A program made the translations under genes and the position numbers. 32,405 bases of DNA from an uncultured Clostridia bacterium (lineage in GTDB: Bacteria; Bacillota; Clostridia; Christensenellales; Pumilibacteraceae): NCBI GenBank assembly GCA_947632125.1, contig CANRNV010000015.1, positions 1-32,405 on the forward strand, written 5' to 3'. Shown here piece by piece: positions 13,569 through 20,775 of the stretch. Under the pieces are notes generated by a model that did not search any database, had not been told where the DNA came from, and worked only from the letters and a program-made list of their open reading frames with translations. Within the stretch, counting starts at the first letter, position 1. The number at the start of each line of letters is the position of its first letter.

Positions 13569-15129
13569 CGTATCTCTAAAAAGGGAAAAAGCCGAATTGG
13601 TAATAAAGGACGCAAGGTACCTCAATGTCTTTTCGGGCGAGATCCTAAAAGGCGACATCGCCATCGAGGACGGCGTTATAGTCGGATTGGGCGAGTACGA
13701 TGGCAAAAAATGCTACTATACCGACGGGACGGTGGTGCCGGGCTTTATCGACGGGCATGTGCACGTCGAGAGTTCGCTCGTTACTCCGCAAAACTTCGCC
13801 GATGAGGCGATAAAGCACGGTACGACGACGGTCGTGTGCGACCCGCACGAGATCGCCAACGTGGCGGGTGTGGACGGCATAAAGTTTATGCTTGCCGACG
13901 CCAAAAAGGCGAGCATCGACTTCAAGTTCATGTTGCCGTCTTGCGTGCCCGCCACCGACCTCGACTTAAACTACGGCGTCATCGGGGAAAAGGACCTCCG
14001 CCCGCTATATCGGGACAGGGACGTCATCGGGCTTGCCGAGGTCATGGACGTACCCAAGACGCTCGCTTGCGACGGCGATATGCTCGGCAAAATCGAGTAC
14101 GCGAGGCGACATGGCGTCGTCGACGGGCACGCGCCCTCGCTTACGGGCAAGGAACTTTGCGCCTACACGCTTGCGGGCATAAGTTCGGACCACGAGTGCG
14201 TCGACCCCCGCGAGGCGATGGAAAAGCTTCGGCTCGGTCAGTATATAATGGTAAGGGAGGGGACGGCGGCAAAGAACCTCGCCGCACTCAGCCCGCTTAT
14301 AGAAAAGTATCCGCTCCGCTGTCTGCTCGTTACCGACGATCTTCATCCCGACTACCTCGTCGAAAACGGGCACATCGACAGCATAATAAAAAAGGCAATT
14401 AAGCTTAACGTCGACCCGATAAAGGCGATCACTTCGGCGACGCTTACTCCCGCGCTCCGCTTCGGACTGAGCGACAGGGGCGCGATCGCCGTGGGACGCC
14501 GAGCCGACCTCGCGGTCCTAAACGACGACTTCGAGGTTATCGACGTATTCTGCGCAAAAAGGGCGAGGCGCGTCGCGCCGCACGACCGTATCGCTCGCTT
14601 CGGCGGTGCGCTCAACGCTCGGCTTATATCCGAGAGCGACATAGAGCCGTCGCCCGACGTGATAAAGCTTGTCGGCGGGCAGATCGTGACGGACGAGGGC
14701 AAGCGCGGCGACGCCGTATTGTTCGTGTGCGAGCGGCACCACTTTACGGGCAAGAAGTCCGCTTGCTATATCGAGGGCTACGGGTTAAACGGCGGCGCAG
14801 TGGCTATGTCCATAGCGCACGACTCGCACAATATCATTGCGGCGGGTTCAAAGGCGGACATTGTACGGGCGGTAAACAGGCTCATCGAGATAGGCGGCGG
14901 CATTGTCGTATCGTCGGGCGAGAGGACGGAAGCGCTCCCGCTCGAAATAGGCGGCATTATGACCGACAAGTCCGCCCGCGATGTGGCAAAGCGGCTGGTC
15001 GAACTCAAAGACTTCGCCTATTCGCTCGGCGTGAAAAGGGACATCGATCCGTTTATGAGCCTCTCGTTTTTGAGTTTGCCCGTCATTCCCAAGATAAGGC
15101 TGCTGCCAAGCGGAGTGGTCAGGATTTAG
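13546..15129 (+). CDS. ade: Adenine deaminase
   Basis: Converts adenine to hypoxanthine plus ammonia in purine salvage; a metal-dependent amidohydrolase. Motifs in order: PGFIDGHVHVESS (metal HxH), HGTTTVVCDPHEIANV, AEVMDVP, VDGHAPSLTG, GISSDHECV and LLVTDDLHPD, all characteristic of AdeC-type enzymes. The second domain is present to the end. I start at the GTG 13546-13548, which has AAGGAG just upstream, giving 527 residues, some 50 shorter than the Bacillus enzyme. No ATG is suitably placed near the N-terminus. It overlaps the glycosylase gene by 23 nt and is followed by the flavoprotein gene after 9 nt, so the three form an operon. Confidence 0.94.
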   Translation: MNTKRLIDVSLKREKAELVIKDARYLNVFSGEILKGDIAIEDGVIVGLGEYDGKKCYYTDGTVVPGFIDGHVHVESSLVTPQNFADEAIKHGTTTVVCDPHEIANVAGVDGIKFMLADAKKASIDFKFMLPSCVPATDLDLNYGVIGEKDLRPLYRDRDVIGLAEVMDVPKTLACDGDMLGKIEYARRHGVVDGHAPSLTGKELCAYTLAGISSDHECVDPREAMEKLRLGQYIMVREGTAAKNLAALSPLIEKYPLRCLLVTDDLHPDYLVENGHIDSIIKKAIKLNVDPIKAITSATLTPALRFGLSDRGAIAVGRRADLAVLNDDFEVIDVFCAKRARRVAPHDRIARFGGALNARLISESDIEPSPDVIKLVGGQIVTDEGKRGDAVLFVCERHHFTGKKSACYIEGYGLNGGAVAMSIAHDSHNIIAAGSKADIVRAVNRLIEIGGGIVVSSGERTEALPLEIGGIMTDKSARDVAKRLVELKDFAYSLGVKRDIDPFMSLSFLSLPVIPKIRLLPSGVVRI

Positions 15130-15138
15130 GAGGAGAAA

Positions 15139-15957
15139 ATGGACTGTGACGTGATAATAATAGGCGGAGGACCCGCCGGACTTACCGCCTCGATCTACGC
15201 GGCTCGGGCGGGCAAGAAGGTGCTGCTCTTCGAGGGCAATCGAGTGGGCGGCACGATGGCGAAACTCAAAAAAATCGCAAATTACCCGGGAAGCATAAGC
15301 GAAAACGGCGAGGAACTTTCCGCCCGAATGTTTTCGCAAGCCCTTTCGTTCGGAGTGACACTTGTGTCCGAGTTCGTGCTTAAAATCGTAAGGAGCGGCG
15401 ACGGCTTTACGGTGACGTCGGGCGAAAAGACGTATCACGCAAAGTACGTCGTATATTGCGGCGGCATAGCGAGGAAGTCTTTGCCCGCCGAAAAACAGTT
15501 TAGCGGGAGCGGCGTCAGCTATTGCGCCGTGTGCGACGGAGCGTTCTTTAAGGGCAAGGACGTGGCGGTCATCGGTGACGGCGAGGCGGCGGTTTTCGAT
15601 GTGAAATACCTTTTGGGACTGTGCAAGACGGTCTATTTTATCCACTCTTACGGCGAAAAGGTCGACGGAGCCGTTGATGTGTCGGGCTCGGTGGAGGCTT
15701 TCGTCGGCGAGGGGACGCTTAGCGGAGTCAAGGTCGGCGGCGAGGTGATACCCGTAGAGGGGGCGTTTGTCGCCATGGGCGCAAGCGCGGACTCACTTAT
15801 TAAGGGGCTCGCTCTAAGCGACGGACTTATCGTCGCCGACGGGTGCAAGACGAACATCGACGGTTTTTTCGTTGCGGGCGACTGTATCAAGGGGAGCATG
15901 AGGCAGATCGTTTCGGCTTGCTACGAGGGCGCGCTGGCGGCGTCGCTTTGCAAATAG
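15139..15957 (+). CDS. Thioredoxin reductase-like FAD oxidoreductase, short and atypical
   Basis: Flavoprotein of the low-Mr thioredoxin reductase family. The FAD site GGGPAG (9-14) and the redox pair C129-x-x-C132 (YCAVCDG) are intact, as is the C-terminal FAD motif (FFVAGDCI). Two departures matter. The protein has 272 residues, whereas typical TrxB has 305-320, and the loss falls in the pyridine-nucleotide domain. Also, the HRRxxFR motif that binds the NADPH 2'-phosphate is replaced by IHSYGEK, although the preceding GDGEAA (146-151) keeps the GxGxxA spacing. It may therefore use NADH or another donor, comparable to clostridial TrxR variants that use ferredoxin. RBS AGGAGGAG; 9 nt after ade. 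Confidence 0.85.
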   Translation: MDCDVIIIGGGPAGLTASIYAARAGKKVLLFEGNRVGGTMAKLKKIANYPGSISENGEELSARMFSQALSFGVTLVSEFVLKIVRSGDGFTVTSGEKTYHAKYVVYCGGIARKSLPAEKQFSGSGVSYCAVCDGAFFKGKDVAVIGDGEAAVFDVKYLLGLCKTVYFIHSYGEKVDGAVDVSGSVEAFVGEGTLSGVKVGGEVIPVEGAFVAMGASADSLIKGLALSDGLIVADGCKTNIDGFFVAGDCIKGSMRQIVSACYEGALAASLCK

Positions 15958-16052
15958 GATAGCGGCAAGAGGTTTTTTTGCCGATCGACTGTTGGGTCAA
16001 ACGGTTTTTTTCGGATTAGATAATTTTTCGACCTCTTTTTTTTAATTTTTTG

Positions 16053-16081
16053 TTGCATTTTACAAATATTTGTGCTACAAT
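16053..16081 (+). promoter_or_regulatory. Promoter with palindromic spacer
   Basis: TTGCAT (16053-16058), 17-nt spacer, TACAAT (16076-16081). The spacer contains the perfect palindrome ACAAATATTTGT (16062-16073), a possible operator. Confidence 0.7.
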
Positions 16082-16109
16082 ATATACGAATTAATGTCGG
16101 AGGTTTGTT

Positions 16110-16892
16110 ATGTCTAAGAGTGCGGCGGAATTGCTTGCTAAGGAAAGACAAAAGGAGCTGAATAAGCAATTTTTGGAATTGTGTAAGCAAAAGGGCGGCG
16201 ACACCTTGTTGCTCGCCGATATCGACAATGCCGTTGCCTTGGGCGCAGACGTTTCCGCTGGCGGCTGCAAAGCCATGTACCTCGCCGCGAAAAATCACAA
16301 TTTCGCCCTTATCGACTTCTTGATTGGGCACGGAATTTTGACCAATCCGCTCGCAAGAGGCTATCTCGCCTCGATGTGCGACTTCGGCGAGTTCGCCAAG
16401 GTCGAAAAGGAGTATTTCGATCGGCTCGACAAGGCTATCTCGATCACGGGCTTTGGTATCGACTACCTTATCCCGTACATAAATTGCGCTTTCGTGCACG
16501 ACGAGCACGACAAGGCGCTTGCCCTCGCCGACAAGTACCCCGTGTCGAGGAAAGAGATCGTTAATTGTATCCATATCCGTATCATCTTCGAAATGATCGA
16601 TAAAGACCTCGAGGACGGGCTTGCCATAATCAACGGCTACCGCGATTGGGTGGACGAAAAAAGCTTCGGCGTGGCGGTCAGCAGCGGCAATGTCAAAATA
16701 ATCAGGTATATGCTCGATAAGGAGCGGCTCACCCCGCCGATAAACGCCGTGTGCGACGCGATCTATCAGGGCTATGTGGACGCGCTCGACCTGCTCGACA
16801 TTCCGTATTCGCCCGCATATCGCCATGCCGCCGAAACCTCCAAAAACCCCGATATGCTTTCCTACCTGAAATCCCGCAACCTCGTGGAATAA
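16110..16892 (+). CDS. Ankyrin-repeat-like protein of unknown function
   Basis: A 260-residue soluble protein. Residues 33-80 (ADIDNAVALGADVSAGGCKAMYLAAKNHNFALIDFLIGHG) follow the ankyrin pattern of a helix pair ending in a GAD-type turn. Later stretches (FGVAVSSGNVKIIRYMLD; AVCDAIYQGYVDALDLLDI) look like further degenerate repeats. I see no catalytic motif, signal peptide or membrane segment. The N-terminus is a charged helix (AAELLAKERQKELNKQFLEL). GGAGG gives a good start. It is a single-gene unit ended by the hairpin at 16929. It is probably a protein-binding scaffold, but the partner is unknown. Confidence 0.75.
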   Translation: MSKSAAELLAKERQKELNKQFLELCKQKGGDTLLLADIDNAVALGADVSAGGCKAMYLAAKNHNFALIDFLIGHGILTNPLARGYLASMCDFGEFAKVEKEYFDRLDKAISITGFGIDYLIPYINCAFVHDEHDKALALADKYPVSRKEIVNCIHIRIIFEMIDKDLEDGLAIINGYRDWVDEKSFGVAVSSGNVKIIRYMLDKERLTPPINAVCDAIYQGYVDALDLLDIPYSPAYRHAAETSKNPDMLSYLKSRNLVE

Positions 16893-16898
16893 TAAAAT

Positions 16899-17025
16899 TA
16901 TAAAATAGGATTTTCGATAGTAAAAAGAGGATCGACAAGTAGTCAATCCGCTTTTTTATGGGCAAAAATTGCTCTGTTTTTTTCATTTATGCCGTTTCGC
17001 TTGGGCATGGGCGAGTAGGGCGTTG
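16899..17025. repeat. Left copy of a ~120-bp direct repeat flanking the ATPase gene
   Basis: Aligns over most of its length with 18562-18682. Shared blocks are TATAAAATAGGATTTT, GATAGTAAAAA, GGATCGACAA, GTCAATCCG, a T-run, ATGGGC, AAAATTGCTCTGTTT, ATGGGCGAGT and GGGCGTTG. It contains a terminator hairpin (16929-16949) and ends 30 nt from the ATPase stop codon. Confidence 0.8.
16929..16957. terminator. Bidirectional terminator in the left direct repeat
   Basis: GGATCGAC (16929-16936) pairs with GTCAATCC (16942-16949) with one C-A mismatch. A T-run (16952-16957) follows on plus, and AAAAA on the other side serves the minus strand. It lies between the convergent ankyrin-like and ATPase genes. 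Confidence 0.7.
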
Positions 17026-17054
17026 TGTTTTTTTATTTGCACAGTTTTGTGTTT

Positions 17055-18314
17055 TTACCGATTCAAGGTCTTTTCGAGGTCGAGGAGAAAGTCGGAGAGA
17101 GAGGCGATCAAAACGCCTTGCTCGGAATATCCCGTCATAACCTCGTCGCCCACGATAACGATCTTTTTGAATGCGTCGTCGATTTCAAGCAGCGACGCCT
17201 GTTCTTGCTTGCGCTTTTCCTCGTCGGGCATTCGATAAGCGCATTGAATGTAGTATCTGCGATTGCCCATATTCGCAACGAAGTCCACTTCGAGTTGCTT
17301 ACGCTGCGACACGCCCTTTGTCTTGACGTTGGTTTCCACCATGCCGACATCGACCGAGTAGCCGCGCAGCTTCAACTCGTTGAAAATGACGTTTTCCATG
17401 ATGTGGTTGTATTCCTGTTGGCGAAAGGAGAGGCGGGCGTTTCTCAGCCCCATATCGACAAAATAGTACTTGGACGGCGTGTTGATGTACCTTTTGCCCT
17501 TGATGTCGTATCGAACGGTTTTTTCGATGAGAAAGGCATCTTGCAGATAGTCGAGGTACGCCGAGATCGTGGGCGGGGAAAGCCTTATATTTTTCTCCGA
17601 ATTAAAGGTGTTGGACAGTTTCAGCGGGTTGGTGAGCGAGCCGATAGACGAGGCGAGGATATCGGTGAGTTCGTTTATCTCCTCGTTGCCGCGTAGGTTG
17701 TTTCGATTGATTATATCGGCAAGATAGGTAGTGGCAAACAGGTCTTTTAGGTATTTGGCTTTGTCCGCTTCCGTAGTCATGGTAAGGCACAACGGCATTC
17801 CGCCGTATGTGGCGTACCGAAGCCACGCCTTTGAAAACGGCGTGGACTTTTCGAGCGTAGAGTGGTACTCCGCAAAGCTCAGCGGATAGACGCGTATCTC
17901 GTCCCCGCGCCCGCGAAATTCCGTGATGATGTCGCTCGACAGAAATTTGGAGTTGCTGCCCGTCACGTATATATCCACGTTGGCAATGTGCAAAAAGCCG
18001 TTTACCACGCTCTCGAAATCCCGAACGAGTTGTATTTCGTCGAGAAGAATGTAGTGCGGCTCGCCGTCCTTGACTTGCCCCTTGACGTAGGCGTAGAGTT
18101 CGTCGGGATCGAGCAAACGCTTGTTGCCGTAGTCGTCGAGCATAACTTTGATGATGTGATCCTCGGGTACGCCCTCACGTAAAAGATGATTGTAAAACAG
18201 CGTAAAAAGAAGATAGGACTTGCCGCAACGACGCACCCCCGTAACGATCTTGACCAGCCCGTTGTGCTTGTGGTCGATCAGTTTTTGCAAGTAAAAATCC
18301 CGAGCTATCTCCAT
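17055..18314 (-). CDS. AAA-type ATPase with C-terminal DUF4143 domain
   Basis: Widespread family often present as many paralogues per genome and of unsettled function. The 419 residues read as follows. Walker A GVRRCGKS is at 26-33, Walker B YILLDE at 88-93, and the sensor motif VTGSNS at 117-122. A winged-helix-like middle follows (RLSPPTISAYLDYLQDAFLI). The DUF4143 region has a PD-(D/E)xK-like core (E307, EVDF with D344, YYIQCAY with Gln where Lys is usual). RBS GAGGGG and a TTGACA-17-TATAAT promoter. The gene is bracketed by about 120-bp direct repeats. A role in mobile-element or toxin-like behaviour has been suggested for such proteins, but none can be assigned here. Confidence 0.9.
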   Translation of the reverse strand: MEIARDFYLQKLIDHKHNGLVKIVTGVRRCGKSYLLFTLFYNHLLREGVPEDHIIKVMLDDYGNKRLLDPDELYAYVKGQVKDGEPHYILLDEIQLVRDFESVVNGFLHIANVDIYVTGSNSKFLSSDIITEFRGRGDEIRVYPLSFAEYHSTLEKSTPFSKAWLRYATYGGMPLCLTMTTEADKAKYLKDLFATTYLADIINRNNLRGNEEINELTDILASSIGSLTNPLKLSNTFNSEKNIRLSPPTISAYLDYLQDAFLIEKTVRYDIKGKRYINTPSKYYFVDMGLRNARLSFRQQEYNHIMENVIFNELKLRGYSVDVGMVETNVKTKGVSQRKQLEVDFVANMGNRRYYIQCAYRMPDEEKRKQEQASLLEIDDAFKKIVIVGDEVMTGYSEQGVLIASLSDFLLDLEKTLNR

Positions 18315-18341
18315 ATCTACCCCTCATTGTCGTTTTTATCA

Positions 18342-18370
18342 ATTATAGCAAAAGTAATGCGCGGTGTCAA
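18342..18370 (-). promoter_or_regulatory. Promoter of the ATPase gene
   Basis: On the minus strand: TTGACA (18365-18370), 17-nt spacer, TATAAT (18342-18347), both hexamers perfect. Confidence 0.85.
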
Positions 18371-18375
18371 GCGCC

Positions 18376-18415
18376 TATTTTATATTTTTGCGTATTTACG
18401 CAAAAATATAAAATA
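18376..18415. repeat. Perfect 19-bp inverted repeat upstream of the ATPase promoter
   Basis: Two 19-nt arms, the left opening TATTTTATATTTTTGCG and the right closing CGCAAAAATATAAAATA, are separated only by TT. It begins 5 nt upstream of the -35 box. The right arm recurs exactly at 18552-18570, at the entrance to the right direct repeat. Confidence 0.85.
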
Positions 18416-18463
18416 GATGGGCGAGTGAGGCGATGGGCGAGTGAGGCGATGGGCGAGTGAGGC
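18416..18463. repeat. Three tandem 16-bp repeats
   Basis: GATGGGCGAGTGAGGC occurs three times head to tail at 18416, 18432 and 18448. Related GGGCGAGT-GGGCG blocks occur at 17009-17022 and 18664-18679. Confidence 0.85.
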
Positions 18464-18561
18464 GTTGCGTTTTTCATTTGCGCCGTTTCGTTTGGACGAT
18501 GGGCGAAAATTACGATATAGCCCAAAATGCCACTTAAAATATTTGCGGAATTACGCAAAAA

Positions 18562-18682
18562 TATAAAATAGGATTTTTGATAGTAAAAAAGCGGATCGAC
18601 AATTAAATAGTCAATCCGTTTTTTATGGGCGAAAATTGCTCTGTTTCTTATCTTTACGCCACTATGGGCGAGTGGGGCGTTG
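18562..18682. repeat. Right copy of the ~120-bp direct repeat flanking the ATPase gene
   Basis: Same orientation as 16899-17025, with small insertions and substitutions, and lacking the GTTTCGCTTGG block inside it. The two copies enclose the whole ATPase gene with its promoter. Confidence 0.8.
18584..18624. terminator. Terminator in the right direct repeat, probably ending cysS
   Basis: CGGATCGAC (18592-18600) pairs with GTCAATCCG (18610-18618) with one mismatch. A-tract (18585-18590) and T-tract (18619-18624) flank it, so it can act in both directions. On minus it is the first good terminator after cysS. Confidence 0.7.
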
Positions 18683-18786
18683 CATTTTTTAATTTACGCC
18701 GTTTCGCTTGGCAAGTGAGGCGTTTCGTTTTTCTTTTAGCACCGTTTCGCTTGGGGCGTCTTTTTCTTGTAAAAGGTGAGGGGGGA

Positions 18787-20172
18787 TTATAACTTTTTCA
18801 ATTCGAAGCCGTCTTTTTTGTCGATAATGCCGTAGCCGAGGGCGGCGATTTCGTCCCTGAGTTTGTCGCTGAGGGCGAAGTCCTTGTTTTTCCTCGCTTC
18901 GAGGCGTTTTGAGGCAAGTTCTATTACTTCGGCGGGCGCGTCAACGCTTTCGGGCTCGGGCAGTTTGCTGTCGAGCCTAAGTCCCAGCACGCGGTCGAAT
19001 TTAAGAGCCAAATCGTAGATATCCTCGGAGGCGGGCTCTTTGAGCATGCTCCACAGTACGCCGATCCCGAGCGGGATATTGATATCGTCGCTTATCGCCG
19101 CGGTAAACTCGTCGTCGTAGCGGCTTAAAACCTCGCCGTCCGTTTTTTTGTCGCTTTTGCGGTGCTCGTTAAGAGCGGTGAGCAGTCTTAGATAGGCAGT
19201 CTTGGCGGCGTCGAGCGCGTTAAAGGTGAAGTTGAGCGTCTTGCGGTAGTGGGTATTGAGGCAGAAGTAGCGGAAGTCCATGGGGGAGTAGCCCATGCGT
19301 TCGAGGTCGGACACGGTATAGGTGTTGCCGAGCGACTTGCTCATTTTGCCGCCGTCTACCTGCATAAATTCGCCGTGCATCCAATAGTTGACCGTTTGGT
19401 GCCCTTCGAGCGCCTCGCTTTGAGCGATCTCGTTTTCGTGATGGACGGGAATATGGTCGACGCCGCCGGTGTGGATATCGAACCTCGAACCGAGGTACTT
19501 TTTGCTCATGGCGCTGCACTCGATGTGCCAACCGGGATAGCCCATGCCCCAGGGGGATTCCCATTGCATAATGTGATTGGGGTCGGCTTTTTTCCAAAGG
19601 GCGAAGTCGGCGGGGTGGCGTTTTTCGTCGTTCACGTCCACGCGCGCGCCCGCTATTTGATTGTCGAGCGAGAGCCCGCTGAGTTTGCCGTAGGAGGGGA
19701 ACTTGGATATGTCGAAGTATATGCCGTCGCTTGTTTCGTAGCCGTAGCCCTTTTCCACGAGTTTAACGACGTAGTCGAGCATTTCGGGGATGTGGTCGGT
19801 CGCCTTTGCTATGATTTCGGGCTTTCCGATATTGAGTTTATTCAGGTCGTCCATAAACGCTTTGGTGTATTTTTCGGCTATTTCGTAGACCGACTTTTGT
19901 TGCTCGCGGCTCGCCTTAGCCATCTTGTCCTCGCCGTCGTCGCCGTCGCTAAGCAGGTGTCCCACGTCGGTAATGTTCATTACGCCCTTAATCTTGTAGC
20001 CGAGATAGCGCAAAGTGCGGCGCACGCTGTCCATAAAGATATAGGCACGCATATTGCCTATATGAGCGTAGTTGTACACGGTGGGACCGCACGAGTACAT
20101 GGTGACCTGCTTGTCGGAAATGGGAATAAAGTCCTCTTTTTTACGAGTTAGGGTGTTGTATAACTTTATCAT
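18787..20172 (-). CDS. cysS: Cysteinyl-tRNA synthetase
   Basis: Charges tRNA-Cys; class I synthetase in the cytoplasm. The 461 residues carry the zinc and HIGH region [22 protein letters not shown], the CysS-specific [13 protein letters not shown] and [21 protein letters not shown] (zinc-binding Cys and His), and the KMSKS loop ([10 protein letters not shown]). The C-terminal anticodon-binding part ends in the usual [23 protein letters not shown]. Normal length. AAGGAG precedes the ATG. It lies 15 nt behind marR on the same strand with no promoter between, so it is probably co-transcribed with that regulator, which is unusual for a housekeeping synthetase. No T-box leader is visible. Confidence 0.97.
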   Translation of the reverse strand: MIKLYNTLTRKKEDFIPISDKQVTMYSCGPTVYNYAHIGNMRAYIFMDSVRRTLRYLGYKIKGVMNITDVGHLLSDGDDGEDKMAKASREQQKSVYEIAEKYTKAFMDDLNKLNIGKPEIIAKATDHIPEMLDYVVKLVEKGYGYETSDGIYFDISKFPSYGKLSGLSLDNQIAGARVDVNDEKRHPADFALWKKADPNHIMQWESPWGMGYPGWHIECSAMSKKYLGSRFDIHTGGVDHIPVHHENEIAQSEALEGHQTVNYWMHGEFMQVDGGKMSKSLGNTYTVSDLERMGYSPMDFRYFCLNTHYRKTLNFTFNALDAAKTAYLRLLTALNEHRKSDKKTDGEVLSRYDDEFTAAISDDINIPLGIGVLWSMLKEPASEDIYDLALKFDRVLGLRLDSKLPEPESVDAPAEVIELASKRLEARKNKDFALSDKLRDEIAALGYGIIDKKDGFELKKL

Positions 20173-20186
20173 AAAAACTCCTTGTT

Positions 20187-20597
20187 TTACAAAAACGAAA
20201 GTACGTTTACAGCCTCGTCGAGCGCGTCATAAGCCTTTTTGTATTCTCGGTCGTCAAACGCTTTACGCAAGGCGGTTTCGATAATATCAAGCCGCGCTTC
20301 GAGGTATTTTTTGCCCTTATCGGTGATGGAATAGTACACTATGCGCTTGTCGTAGGCTTGCTTCTCCTTGGTGATAAGCCCATCCTTTGCCATTTCGCCG
20401 GTAAGAAGAGCCAAATTGGTCTTGGCAAGGTGGAGGATCGTCATGATGTCGACGGGAGGAAGCCCCTTATCCCTTATCAAAAACAGGATTTTGGTTTTAA
20501 GCGAAAGCGTGTTTTTTTGTTTTCCGTTTAAGCTTTCGCACATGGTCGCGCCTCGTGTGGCTATGCGGAGTTGAACAAGCTTTTCGGACAGGGTCAT
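20187..20597 (-). CDS. MarR family transcriptional regulator
   Basis: Winged-helix regulator of 136 residues. The HTH is LPPVDIMTILHLAKTNLALLTGEMAKDGLITKEKQAYDKRIVYYSITDKGKKYLEARL (about residues 51-108), with the family's D-K-R wing (YDKRIVYYSIT). AAAGGAG gives a clear start. The promoter has TTGACA, and an inverted repeat (20657-20683) straddles it, probably the operator. First gene of a two-gene unit with cysS, and divergent from the cardiolipin synthase gene, whose promoter starts only 28 nt beyond the repeat. Ligand unknown. Confidence 0.9.
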   Translation of the reverse strand: MTLSEKLVQLRIATRGATMCESLNGKQKNTLSLKTKILFLIRDKGLPPVDIMTILHLAKTNLALLTGEMAKDGLITKEKQAYDKRIVYYSITDKGKKYLEARLDIIETALRKAFDDREYKKAYDALDEAVNVLSFL

Positions 20598-20641
20598 AAA
20601 TTTCTCCTTTAAGGCGAAAAGAATTGCCTTATTCAGTAAAT

Positions 20642-20671
20642 AATATATATCAAAAGAAGCCGACTTGTCAA
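20642..20671 (-). promoter_or_regulatory. Promoter of marR-cysS
   Basis: On the minus strand: TTGACA (20666-20671), 18-nt spacer, TATATT (20642-20647). Confidence 0.7.
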
Positions 20672-20683
20672 GGCAATCGGCTT
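20657..20683. promoter_or_regulatory. Inverted repeat over the marR -35 box (candidate MarR operator)
   Basis: AAGCCGA-C-TTG / CAA-TCGGCTT: 10 complementary pairs with one bulged C and a 6-nt centre. It encloses the -35 of marR and lies just upstream of the divergent cls promoter, so one bound dimer could affect both. Confidence 0.45.
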
Positions 20684-20710
20684 AATTCGGTTATTTTTTT
20701 GCTCAATGAA

Positions 20711-20739
20711 TTGACAAATCGATTTATAAGTGCTACAAT
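20711..20739 (+). promoter_or_regulatory. Promoter of the second cls gene
   Basis: TTGACA (20711-20716), 17-nt spacer, TACAAT (20734-20739); CGGAGG follows ahead of the ATG at 20776. Confidence 0.85.
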
Positions 20740-20775
20740 CGAAAAAAAGAGATTTTTGTCGGAGGAAAACCAAAA

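Larger units (their letters stand above)
18464..18786. other. Gene-free remainder of the gap between cysS and the ATPase
   Basis: After the tandem repeats this stretch holds the second CGCAAAAATATAAAATA arm (18552-18570), the right direct repeat (18562-18682) with its terminator, and two CGCCGTTTCGCTTGG-like copies near 18698 and 18741. These belong to the dispersed GTTTCGCTTGG family also seen at 6070-6225 and 16991. No gene. Confidence 0.7.

Noticed and set aside
15960-15990. CGGCAA / TTGCCG hairpin after the flavoprotein gene
   Set aside because: Only six pairs, with the T-run in the loop and not after the stem. Too weak to call a terminator.
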